NCBI RefSeq assembly: GCF_051622035.1
Contig: NC_135365.1
Coordinates: forward strand, 3,710,501 to 3,774,500
Length of the DNA: 64,000 nucleotides
Source: Arctopsyche grandis
Taxonomy: Eukaryota; Arthropoda; Insecta; Trichoptera; Hydropsychidae
Direction: 5' to 3'
Part shown: one piece after another, positions 1-8,990 of the stretch
Layout: the number at the start of each line of letters is the position of its first letter
Position numbering within the stretch: position 1 is the stretch's first letter
Translations under genes and position numbers: made by a program
The notes under the pieces: model-generated
What the model was told of the DNA's origin: nothing
Seen by the model: the letters and a program-made list of their open reading frames with translations, nothing else
Database searches by the model: none

Positions 1-310
1 TGTAAGATGATACATTGTATAGAGTAGAAGATGAAATGTAAAAGAATGTGAGATGAAATGCTGTAAAAATATAAAAGACGAAGAATGTCATCCGAGGGCG
101 AATGACAGTCAGGAATGACCGAATGTAGAATTGATTTTTAAACGAGCCGTAGGTATAGTTGGTCAAGCTGGGATAAAGTGTGTGGTATGCATGGGAAAGA
201 CCGGATGCGTGTTGTTATGGTCACTTGTTGGAGAACAGGCCCGAAGACATGTACAATAAATACATAGTTCTGACTTAATCTGCGTTTCACTTGGAATCCT
301 TCACATCCGG
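1..310 (+). mobile_element. LTR-like repeat, copy 1
   Basis: The segment from about 116 to 310 recurs in inverted orientation at 23607-23815, including the run TGCATGGGAAAGACCGGATG and an ending close to TTGGAATCCTTCAC. An AATAAA polyadenylation signal lies near 255, about 50 bases before the shared end, as in the R-U5 part of an LTR. The left edge coincides with the window edge, so the true start is unknown. No coding region is attached. A solo LTR is the best guess; a generic interspersed repeat is the alternative. Confidence 0.5.
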
Positions 311-344
311 ATCCTATATTTATATATATATATTAAAATTTTAA

Positions 345-1254
345 TGAGAATGATAAGTTGTTTAATTTCTTTCGACATTTTCTGTATAAATCTTTCGCGC
401 TGTAAATCTAAAATTTCCAGTTGTAGTTCACTCGGAATGTTGTCAACATTTGCTAAAAACGGATCACGGATTGTTGCTAGGCTGTTTTCAATTACTCGGA
501 AGTCACTAAATCTACACTAAATGATGGTGTTTCCGTATTTTTAATTTTACTTTCATCAATATTTAATGATTTCAGTGTTGGGAAGTGATCCAGTTTCTTA
601 ATTAATATTTGACGTTGAAACAGTTGGAGTTTTAAATTAAATGCATTCAAGCTTTTTATCGAATCGTAAGCATATACATTTTTACCATGTAAAATGCAGT
701 TGAAAGTGTTCAGGTGTGTTATGAAGTCCAAATTAAAAGCAAAATCACAAAGCCAGTCATTGTTAGTGATTTCAGGAAAATCAGTTATATGTTTCATTTC
801 TAAAAATAAAATTATATCATCCTTTAATTTCCACACTCTTTGAAGTACTTTCCCTAAACTAAGCCATCGAATATGGCTGTGAAAAGGAATATATGTGTAC
901 TCTGGATCAAGATCTTCAAGAAATCTGATAAATTGTCTGTGTTTCAGTCCACAGACAATTTATATTGACAAGCTTAATAACACGTGATGTTACGTGATCA
1001 ACTTTTAATGCGTTTTTGCACAAGACTTGCTGATGTATAATACAATGAAGTGCAATTAAATTATAATCAGGATCGAATCTTCGGCTAGATTTGCAACAAA
1101 TTCATAATGTTTAGTAGTAAAATGTCTTTTTATGTTGTATTCTTTTAAAACAGAAACGCTTTCCTGGCAAATAAGACAAATAGCCTTATTTTTCAGTTGA
1201 ACGAAAAAATATTTTGTATTTCATTCTTTTCTTCAATTTTTCGTTTTTTATTCA
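345..1254 (-). pseudogene. hAT transposase fragment, GTF2IRD2/ZBED-like (BED finger plus start of catalytic region)
   Basis: Minus-strand remnant of a hAT-superfamily transposase of the type often annotated as GTF2IRD2-like or ZBED5-like. Near 1080-1200 a BED-type zinc finger can be read, with CLIC followed by RHFTTKH, giving a C-x2-C and H-x4-H pattern. After frameshifts and a gap the frame resumes at 836-492, open for 114 codons, with typical phrases such as WLCDFAFNLDFITHLN and HFPTLK. It runs on past the stop into sequence reading PSELQLEILDLQ. The C-terminal dimerisation region is absent and the coding sequence stops near 345, beside the LTR-like repeat. It once bound and cut transposon ends in the nucleus; this copy cannot make a working enzyme. 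Family assignment is from motif recognition. Confidence 0.8.
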
Positions 1255-2035
1255 TTCTAAAAGTTAATAGAAAGTACTAAAATTATTACAGAGTAAAAAT
1301 GACTACAGTATTTTGTGATGTTGTGTTAAGTTGATTCTAATTGATCATTAGGAAGATTATTTGATATTGAAGATTATTTAATTGATTATATTGGAGTAAT
1401 ATTTAATAGAGGCACAAAAATCGTCAGAAATATTATGGTTTTCTAAATAATTATCTAACAATTTCTCCGCAAACAATAAGATTATCTATAATTCCTAAGT
1501 CCTAGAGAATTATAAGTCCTAGAGAATTATATCTATTATATATAATTATACCTAGAGTCTAGGATATATATACAATATAATTAAAAAAAATTGGAAATAC
1601 CTTGGAGACGTAAAGGAAGTTATTTCTTTGCAAAGTAGCACGAAGTCACTACCCTTGTTGGCCAGTCACTCACAAAATGACTGGCCACAAAATGACTACT
1701 CACAAAATGGTCAAAAAAGGCTTAGGGATTATTTTAATGATTTCACATCTGGCGAATGGATGGTTCACAATGGAATTACCATGAATTTAGGTAAAAAAAC
1801 TTCGTAGGACTTACCGCGCTAATTCGAATCGCACGAATTGCAGATAAGACTATCCGCATACAACCCAACCCCGTGACAAGTCACAAGTCGATAAATGTGA
1901 TTGCATTATAATAAATTATACTCACGGATACATTATAATACATGGTATTGTATTATAATCACTTCACGGATATATTAAAAAAAATGAATAAACACTATTT
2001 TAAAAAAATTGAAGGAAAATATGTAATTTGGAAAT
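1255..2035. other. AT-rich stretch without recognised genes
   Basis: AT-rich DNA with short duplications, for example CCTAGAGAATTAT near 1501-1530 and ACTCACAAAATG near 1668-1710. No credible ORF, RNA gene or transposon end was seen. Confidence 0.6.
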
Positions 2036-3030
2036 AATCATGCGGGCCGCATGGAATTGCGTGGCGGGCCGCAGTTTGCCCAGGCCTGGTCTAGAAGGTG
2101 AAGAGCCGCAGTAGCTCTACATTCCAGCTCAACACGGGACTTTGCGTGCGTTAACAGCACGATGTCATCAGCATACGCAACCAACCTGCAACCCTCCGGC
2201 AAATTGATTGTAAAGAGGTCATTGACGAGAATGTTCCAAAGGATAGGTCCCAAAACGGAGCCCTGTGTACATCCAATAGAGAGATCCCTGAAACCAACCT
2301 GTCCTCCGAGTTCGAAAACCAATTTCCTATCCGACAAGAAACTCTGCAGTAAGCATAGTAAATTCGGATGTAGTCCCAGCAGACGCAACTTGATCAATAG
2401 CATGGGCCACCAGGCATTATCAAACGCTCCAGCAACGTCCAACAAAACAACAACAACATACATACTAGGATGGAGAGTCCGAAGACTCCCTCAAGACACA
2501 GCGAATTGCATCAACAGTATACTTGCCCGATCTAAATCCAAATTGACCACGGGATAAAACAGAGTTATCGTCAAGGAAACTATTGAGCCGACTCGAAATT
2601 AACCTCTCTAGGACCTTCCCAAGAATAGGCAACAAACTGATTGGGCGATAAGCCTTAGGGTCACTAGCCAGTCTATCAGTATTATGCTTTTTAATGACAA
2701 ACAATTTTCCAACCTTCCAGCAACTAGGGAAGGTTCCAAATTTAAAACAATTCCTATAAACATTGAGAAGTTCAAAATTACCAACCGACCAAACAATTCT
2801 GGCAATATCTCCGCCTATCATATCAACTCCAGGAGCCTTACCCCTACCCAGGTTATTAAACTTCCTCCGAAGTCGGAAGGTCTTCATAGCAACTAAGTTC
2901 AGTAACATAAGAAGCAATATTACGGATAAGAACGTGAGCAGGTAGATCATTGTCAAAGCGATCAACAGGGATAAGTGCATTCACAAGATTATTAACCGCT
3001 ACATCTAAATTTAGAGTTTGCCCATCACAA
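2036..3030 (-). pseudogene. R1-like non-LTR reverse transcriptase fragment
   Basis: Two overlapping minus-strand reading frames (2980-2465 and 2463-2038) together cover most of a non-LTR reverse transcriptase. The first shows GKAPGVDMIGGDIA, the palm entry phrase YRPISLLPILGKVLERL and GQFGFRSGKYTVDAI. The second shows the first catalytic aspartate in DVAGAFDN, then GCTQGSVLGPILWN, then the catalytic AYADDIVLL. Phrasing fits the R1/LOA branch rather than CR1 or jockey. A one-base frame change at about 2464 splits the ORF. The endonuclease, RNase H and C-terminal zinc-finger parts are missing, and the 3' side ends near 2036. It would copy element RNA at a nicked chromosomal target, but this copy is dead. 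The plus-strand ORFs over the same bases are shadows. Confidence 0.88.
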
Positions 3031-3335
3031 AGTATACATTATGAAAGATGACGAAATCGATACCACGTATGACGGTATAATTGGCGGTGACTTCTTTGAA
3101 ACCAATCAGGCTAAAATTTGTTATAAAACAATCAAACTTATTATCAACGAAGCAATAAAAATTGATCTTCTTAGTAATGACAATGATAAGGAGGATAATG
3201 AAATTCTAAATAAGTATACTATAAAACCTCGAACGGAAACGATTATAAAGATTAAAATAACAAATCCAGAGATAATAAAAAAAGCGGAATTATCGGTGAT
3301 GAAATTAATCAAAAACGCGTGTATTTAGCCAACGC
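3031..3335 (+). pseudogene. Errantivirus/Gypsy-type pol fragment: end of aspartic protease
   Basis: A 95-codon open stretch (3041-3328) matches the C-terminal part of a Gypsy-family retroviral-type aspartic protease, with the hydrophobic G-I-I-G-G-D-F pattern following the catalytic core. The catalytic aspartate region, reverse transcriptase, RNase H and integrase are all missing. The next recognisable piece, at 3875, is envelope. The copy is therefore internally deleted and cannot replicate. It abuts the oppositely oriented R1-like fragment at about 3030, so one of the two probably landed in the other. Recognition rests on pattern only. Confidence 0.6.
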
Positions 3336-3870
3336 AATCGATAATTATTAAAATCGAAATTAAATCACCTGAATTAAAATTATGTAATGACGAAATTGAA
3401 AAGTCATTGGAATGTTTTCCTAAATTTCCTGAACCGCAGGAATGTAATTTATTCGTATACAATGAAAAAAATTTTAATTGCGATATTATGTAAAATAAAA
3501 ATTATTGATATGAAATTGCCAGAAAATGATTTCCTGTGCAATCGTTTAATAAAAAATTAAAAGGTGAAAATAAAAGTTAAAGGGAATTAATCGTAATATT
3601 AAAAATGGATTCGTTAAAATTTTAAAAGATATTTTCATAAACAAATTAATTATTAAAATAAATAACGCTAGTAATGCGAAAATAAATACGAAATCGAAAA
3701 TAATTGAACGTGGTAATAAACCTAAATTTCGAATAACAAATAAAATATTGTGGTGTAAGCCAACGGTAAAAATAAAATAAAAACAAAATAAATACTTGAT
3801 TAGTAATGGTATAAAGAAAATTGACGTGACATTAGAACAAACATATAAAAAAATTAGATGACACAACAAC
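3336..3870 (+). other. Decayed interior of the errantivirus copy
   Basis: AT-rich sequence between the protease remnant and the envelope remnant. Short open stretches occur in several frames, but none extends beyond about 50 codons in the element's direction and none could be assigned. The 107-codon minus-strand ORF here lies in low-complexity AT-rich DNA and is probably chance. Confidence 0.4.
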
Positions 3871-3874
3871 CATT

Positions 3875-4680
3875 TTGCTTATTGAAGAACGGATAGAACT
3901 AATCTATGCTAATATTGAAAGTTTGTCTCAACGTCTTGAAACTATAATTACTTATATTTTAATGACAAAACAAAATATACTTCACCCTGAAATATTATCG
4001 CCTATTATACTTTTTAATGAATTGAAAGAAAAATATAATTTATTAACCCATGGAATAGAATTTCCAGTGCCTTTGATATTAGAAAACATACACCTTTTGA
4101 TAGATGTTTCTAAAATTGTAGTTTACCATAAAGATGGAAAACTTATATATTTACTACTGATACCAATAACTACTTCAGTAGAATATAAATTATATAAAAC
4201 TTACCCTTTACCTATACCTCATACAGACACAGACATTTAATCACTCATTATATCAACACACAAATACATTGGAGTATCAGTCGACGATATGAGTTATACT
4301 ATTTTTTTATAATATTGTAAGAATATTATTAATCAAATTTATATATGTAATGGATAAAATATACTTTTCGCATTAAGTGATATACATTGTGAAACAAAAT
4401 TGCTAAAAGATGTTACTAATAAATACCTGAATATTGTAACAAAAGAAATTTTAAAGGTAAAATAGACCTATGACAAAAATTAACTAACAACAGATGGCTA
4501 TATACCTTATCGGATAATAAGAAATTAACAATTATTTGTAAGAATAAAAATAATGAATATGTTGAATTATTCCAAACAGGAATCATAAAGTTAAATAAAG
4601 GATGTAAAACAAATAATGGCTTAATACCAGCCATTGATAAGAAAATATTTAATGTAAACTTCTTAAACTTTATGTATTAA
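3875..4680 (+). pseudogene. Errantivirus envelope (baculovirus F-like) remnant
   Basis: The 121-codon ORF at 3875-4240 resembles the C-terminal half of the ectodomain of the F-type envelope protein of insect errantiviruses. In intact elements this is a membrane fusion glycoprotein related to baculovirus F. It shows the helical segment, the conserved induced-helix-to-leucine-proline region and the following beta-rich part ending in an L-Y-K-like stretch. Similar sequence continues to about 4680 in other frames, broken by stops and frameshifts. The fusion peptide and N-terminal half were not found and no clean membrane anchor survives. Position directly upstream of the 4702-5006 LTR is as expected for env. 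The copy is an inactive fossil; no protein restoration was attempted. Confidence 0.72.
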
Positions 4681-4701
4681 TAAGTTTCTTAACAATGGGG
4701 G

Positions 4702-5006
4702 TGTTATGTACCTTCCTTATAAATAACAGTCATCATCATTAAGAATCCGATAACACGTCCGCAAATGACGATCAGCACACGCAGAAGTCAAAGGCAACGA
4801 CCCCTTCGACCAATTCCAGAAAACAGGTTCAATGATCGATCGTAAAACACACGATTCCCGACAAGTGATGTCATCAAAATGCCGAAACGTGAAAGTCATT
4901 TACTCAAGAACTTTCTAAGAAATGTAACATTTTTAATATTAAATAAAATAAAACTTGGTTAGTTAACCAAGTAGTTTAAAATCTAAATAATTATTTCTTT
5001 GGAACA
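4702..5006 (+). mobile_element. Errantivirus 3' LTR
   Basis: Starts with TGTTATG directly after a purine-rich tract (AATGGGGG at 4694-4701), which fits a polypurine tract that primes plus-strand DNA synthesis. Ends with GGAACA, so the LTR has matching TGTT...AACA termini and is 305 bp long. AATAAAATAAAAC near 4943 could serve for polyadenylation. No 5' partner LTR exists in the window, in line with the truncated and deleted body upstream. Confidence 0.65.
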
Positions 5007-5157
5007 TAGCAGTACGTACATATGTATGTTCGGATACTAATATTTAGAGTCGACAGATTCGGACTTTTATTAATTAATGATTAATGTGCGCGCGCAGAAT
5101 ACGGTAGGAAAATCCTGTTCATCTTGTTCCTGTTGTATCCTGCTCGCACAAATTTAG

Positions 5158-5220
5158 TGAGTTTGTACGTGAATATGTACGTGAGTATTTACGTGAGTAT
5201 ATACGTGAGTATGTACCGTT
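5158..5220 (+). repeat. Tandem TACGTGAGTAT repeat
   Basis: About five units of 12 bases with consensus TACGTGAGTATG, varying at two positions. The related copy at 55275-55290 has only one unit, so the array expanded here. Confidence 0.8.
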
Positions 5221-5270
5221 TACTATGCACCCTTTTTTATCATTCGACTTAAGATCTTTCGATTTTCGGT

Positions 5271-5495
5271 CTTTGCCTTCGGCACCCTGGGGCGAAGTCC
5301 CCGGAGTGCCGAAGGCATCGGGGGCACCGGAGGCGCCGGGGGCGAAGGTCCCGGGGAGCCGGAGGCATCGGAGACGCTGGGGGCGCCGAGGGCGAAGCCC
5401 CCGGTGTGTCGAACGCATCCGAACGCGTCGAACGCAGGCGAAGGCCCCGGTGCCGAAGGCATCGGGAGCGCTGGGGGCAAAGGCGTCGAGACGTC
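5271..5495. repeat. GC-rich minisatellite
   Basis: Very GC-rich island in an otherwise AT-rich window, built from imperfect units such as GGGGGCGCCGAGGGCGAAG and CCGAAGGCATCGGG. Long ORFs occur on both strands only because stops are rare in such sequence; they look like shadows, not genes. Confidence 0.75.
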
Positions 5496-5633
5496 GGCGA
5501 TGCACAAAACGTAATTCGTAATTCGTATTCACTTCGTAATTTGTCATTCGTGCATCAATATCTTTCCGAAACCAGTCGATTGAATATCTTTAACTTTAAT
5601 TTTTATTCGAGTTTCAATTCCTTTTCGAAACCA

Positions 5634-5662
5634 CCCGTTGAAATCAACGGGCCCAACACTAG
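5634..5662 (+). mobile_element. Helitron 3' terminus 1
   Basis: Hairpin CCCGTTGAAATCAACGGG (8-bp stem) followed about 8 bases later by terminal CTAG and then a flanking T. This is the organisation of Helitron 3' ends (hairpin, CTRR, insertion before T). Four similar ends occur at 11671, 12634, 15991 and 55465. The 5' TC end was not located. Confidence 0.75.
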
Positions 5663-5815
5663 TGTATATAATAATACGCAGCACGTGATTGGTTAAGAAT
5701 TATTTAAAAACAAATTGTATCTTAAGTCGTTCGTGCTCTTTTAATTTTAAATATATATAATTTTATCTTAAAATGCATTTTTTTTTAATTATATTTTTGC
5801 ACCACCCAAAGATCC

Positions 5816-5840
5816 GTGGGAAGTATATGTACTTCCCACT
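5816..5840. repeat. Short perfect hairpin
   Basis: GTGGGAAGTA and its reverse complement TACTTCCCAC flank a four-base TATG loop. Function unknown. Confidence 0.6.
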
Positions 5841-6030
5841 TTTATGTTTACCCATGTTTAAAACATATTTATTAATTTTTTTTTCCATATTTGCCTTAAA
5901 TGTGTATTTTTTAGTAATCGAAATGAAATTTGTAAAAATCAACTAGAAATAATTCACCCGCGAAAGGGTTAATTCATATGCAGATAAGTAAATTATCATA
6001 ATCAAAATGATTTTTATCTTCTTCTTTACC

Positions 6031-6038
6031 TATATAAG
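6031..6038 (+). promoter_or_regulatory. Possible TATA box of the first galectin-like gene
   Basis: TATATAAG lies about 210 bases upstream of the start codon at 6245, inside the right inverted repeat of the 5026-6076 element. If used, transcription would begin near 6062-6070. The sequence just before the ATG (TATTTTTAG) looks like a splice acceptor, so a 5' UTR intron is possible. No experimental support. Confidence 0.3.
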
Positions 6039-6244
6039 TCCGAATCCGTCGACTCTAGATATTAGTATCCGGACATATAGCAACCATTACTACTTGCTAA
6101 CCTCTATCTAAGAATCATTCTTGTGGTAATTATATAAAATAGAAAAAATAAATGATTTAGTTTTGCTGTTCAATTATTATATTGATATTTCTATTTTTTT
6201 TTTCGTTTAACTGCAAACAAGTATTGTATTATTTTTAGGAGACC

Positions 6245-7002
6245 ATGCGTGTGGTATTTTTGATTGTTGTCACGTTGGCTGTGGTGCTTGGAGGAAAGCT
6301 ACCTTTGACTCTTCAACGAGCAATTGAAATTGAAAAAATGGCTCGAGTAAGTAACAGGTTCACTTTCAACTTACCTGCTCAGCTCAGAGTCGGATCTAAG
6401 ATAGAAATTGAAGGAAAAACATCTAAAGATCTGAAAGAGTAAGTTTTTTGATACAGTTTAGATTGTTTTAATCATACCTGATTTTTTTAATTTCAACTCC
6501 TCGTTCAAAACTATTTACTAAATATATTGTCGTTCATTTTTGTAATTTAGAAGAATAAGTATGAATTTGGTTACCACTTTAAATGAGAATGGAGGCCTCA
6601 AACTTGTCCCTTATCACCATAGACTCGACTTGAGTAGTACTAACCAAACAGTTATCAGTTCTTTGATCAATGGTCATTGGGCTGACGATTATGTACGAGA
6701 ATACTATGCACCAATTCAAAAAGGTTTGTAAAGATAAAATCAATTGATTTTACAAATCAAAAAGGTTTGTAAAAAATGACATCATAAAACATATTTGACT
6801 AAACATTTCATATTATCATTTATATACTTTTTCAGGTGACATATTTAAAGCAGAATTTGAAATAATCAGAAACGGCACGATATCTTATTTCTATAATAGA
6901 TTCCCCAGAATATTCTATAGACACCAAAGTCCTTTCGAAGATATTAAATACATCGTGACTTATTATATTGAAGAGATATACTCGGTTAAACTTTATTTGT
7001 AA
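6245..7002 (+). CDS. Secreted galectin-like protein 1 (three exons)
   Basis: Coding exons are 6245-6438, 6551-6723 and 6836-7002, joined at consensus GT/AG sites with two introns of 112 bases. The product has about 177 residues. Residues 1-17 form a signal peptide (MRVVFLIVVTLAVVLGG). The rest resembles a single galectin-type carbohydrate-recognition domain: a strand FTFNLP (39-44), GSKIEIEG, MNLV, YHHRLDL (86-92), a tryptophan at 108, PIQKGDIFKAEFEI and FYRHQSPFEDIKYI (149-162). Canonical galectins bind beta-galactosides through H-x-N-P-R, an N, W and E-x-R. Here histidine, arginine and tryptophan are present, but the NPR asparagine and the second asparagine are not, so sugar specificity is doubtful. 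The mature protein has no cysteine and has two N-glycosylation sequons (NQT at 96, NGT at 135). Acceptor TAGAAG at intron 1 allows a one-residue shorter form. AATAAA follows at about 7026. Its tandem paralogue starts 634 bases downstream. Confidence 0.8.
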
Positions 7003-7635
7003 TTAATTTTATTTGTATATTCCCTTAAATAAATGATATGAAATTTTATTTTTTGTAAAAAATGTCGTAATTGATAAATAAATTGTTAATTTCCATCAAG
7101 CTGAAATTTGTTATTTAAAATTTATTTATAATAAAAATCGAAATGATTATCCACTTTATAGGTCATCGAATTTGATTTTTATTTTAGAAAACTATTACAG
7201 ATACTGTTAAAATCTTTTGCTTAAAGTATACTTAGCATATTTTTTGACGTTCATCCCAATAAGTTGAATTGTTGTAAAAAATATACTTTTTATTCGTTTC
7301 TAAGCAAGATATGATCCGATTGTCAAATCAAACTACAAAAAAACTAATTAGAATCAATATATTGTAATGATAAAAAAAATTCATAACAAACAGATCAATT
7401 CAACTGATTTGACTTTATCAGCTTTGATAACATTAAATCGTAATTTATACTCATAATTCAAAATCAGTTTTATGATATCAACTGCCAAGTAAACTACCTT
7501 TAAACCTCATCCGAGAAGAAATACGTACGTACTTCTAGAATTTGTTTAGAAATTGACACTTATGTGAATAGTAAACAAATATTTAAATTTAAGTTGATTT
7601 ATAAATATTATATTTTTAATCATGTTCATTAGATA
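7003..7635 (+). other. Intergenic spacer between the galectin-like genes
   Basis: AT-rich spacer. Carries the 3' UTR and polyadenylation signal of gene 1 and presumably the promoter of gene 2. TTTATAAATATTATA near 7599 could act as a TATA element, and TTCATTAG just before the second ATG resembles a splice acceptor, as upstream of gene 1. No ORF or transposon end seen. Confidence 0.5.
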
Positions 7636-8480
7636 ATGCGCGTTGAATTTTTGATTTTGGCTTCTTTGACGTTAGTTCTCGGAAGAGATTTGCCTTCAAA
7701 AATTCCTAGAGTAATTGAATTAGAAAGGATATCTCAATTAAGAGGTAGATATATTTACAACATACCAGAACCACTAAAAGATGGAAACAAAATCGAAATC
7801 GAAGGAAAATCATCAAGTCAGGCTAGCAAGTAAGCAAGATTCTATGTAACTACTTGAAAATTATTGATACTATTTTACATATTTGATAAAAATGTATCTC
7901 TAGTGGGATTTCTAGCTACGTTATACATAGCTAAAATCTTTATAAGAGACAAGTCTACCAAAAAATCTCTCCATTTATGGGAACCGTGAAAGTGTTAATT
8001 AATTCTTACATCATCAAAATGACGTATTCTAATGTGTAAAAAAAATAATTTCAGATTCTATTTAAATTTAGTGTCAACTTTATATTCAGATGGAAATGAG
8101 AACCTTATCCATCACCATCAAAGAGTTGATATCACCCTTCAGGAAACATTCATTAGTGCTCGGATTGATGAAAAATGGGTCGATAATATTATCGTCCATG
8201 CACCAACTGTAAAACCAGGTATGATTTAACCCCCTTTATCTAAGTAATAATTCGGTGAAGCAAATAAAATGCCAATGTACATATTTCGTCTATTTCAGGG
8301 GAAAATTTTAAAGTGACGTATGAAATAACTACAGATGGCACATTCACATTCTACAATAATAATACTGGAAAAATGTTCTATCCTCACCAAAGTCCATTTA
8401 AAGACATTAAATATATCACAATTAATGACGCAACTGAAATGGACGTTGAAAAAATTCACTCGATTAAATTTTATTTTTGA
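7636..8480 (+). CDS. Secreted galectin-like protein 2 (three exons)
   Basis: Coding exons are 7636-7829, 8055-8218 and 8299-8480; introns are 225 and 80 bases with GT/AG borders. Exon 1 is the same length as in gene 1 (194 bases) and both intron phases match, so the pair arose by tandem duplication. The product has about 179 residues. It has a signal peptide (MRVEFLILASLTLVLG), then the galectin-like domain with NKIEIEGK, LNLVSTL, HHHQRVDI (84-91), tryptophan at 106, PGENFKVTYEI and FYPHQSPFKDIKYI. By eye it is about 40% identical to protein 1. The histidine-arginine pair and tryptophan of the galectin site remain, while the two usual asparagines and the E-x-R do not. No cysteines; one sequon (NNT). 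No canonical AATAAA follows closely; ATTAAA occurs near 8600. Secretion is unusual, since classical galectins lack a leader. Confidence 0.8.
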
Positions 8481-8744
8481 ATATTGTCAGATATTCGTAT
8501 ATTTAATTTTTTGAAAATTCTCTAAATATATCTACATATGTACGTGTATAATATTATATACTGTTTTTACGTGATATTTTATACTATTATGAAATTCTTA
8601 TTAAATGCAATGATGTAACATTTTTTATGCGTAATCTTAAGACTATGGAGTCAAAAAAAAATTGTTTACGGATAACATATGTACATGAAATGTACGTATT
8701 TGGTATTACATATTTCTTTGATCATTTCTCTTCGTGATACATAA

Positions 8745-8990
8745 AGCCAGCAGTTTAGCTTAATGGTAGCGTATATAATTAGCACCACTGAGACCGAAGG
8801 TTCGAGTCATCGTCAAACTGCTGGTTAGGTTTGGGGGTTTTGTGACTCCAAATCGATCGATTATCTATCAGAGTTTGCCAATTTTATCTGATCATTGCTG
8901 AAACGGCTCCTGAAAAATTGGTATTAGATCATTTCCTGTTGTCACAAAAATCTGTCTGTGTATAATTTGTATAAATTATGCACAGTAATC
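8745..8990 (+). mobile_element. tRNA-derived SINE (family A), 5' part
   Basis: tRNA-like head with A box TAGCTTAATGGTAGCG and B box GGTTCGAGTC, then the body shared by other copies (ATCAGAGTTTGCCAATTTT). It lacks the 3' hairpin tail. Confidence 0.75.

Larger units (their letters stand above)
5026..6076. mobile_element. 1.05-kb element with ~45-bp terminal inverted repeats
   Basis: The left end (5026-5070) and right end (6031-6076) are inverted copies differing at about five positions. Both share the core CGGATACTAATAT, then AGAGTCGAC and GATTCGGACTT. A TA dinucleotide precedes each end, compatible with a TA target. The interior is composite: a segment shared with 55195-55370, a 12-bp tandem repeat, a GC-rich minisatellite and a Helitron 3' end. 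No transposase is present, so it is non-autonomous. The right arm lies 170-215 bases upstream of the first galectin-like start codon. Confidence 0.65.

Noticed and set aside
2162..2945. Plus-strand ORFs of 60-131 codons
   Set aside because: Shadows of the minus-strand R1-like reverse transcriptase.
3546..3869. 107-codon hydrophobic minus-strand ORF
   Set aside because: Lies antisense to the errantivirus remnant in AT-rich sequence, where phenylalanine and isoleucine runs come from poly-A/T composition.
5119..5696. Overlapping ORFs of 94-142 codons on both strands, rich in P, A, R and G
   Set aside because: They arise from the GC-rich minisatellite, where stops are rare. Similar ORFs appear on both strands and no signal or domain is visible.
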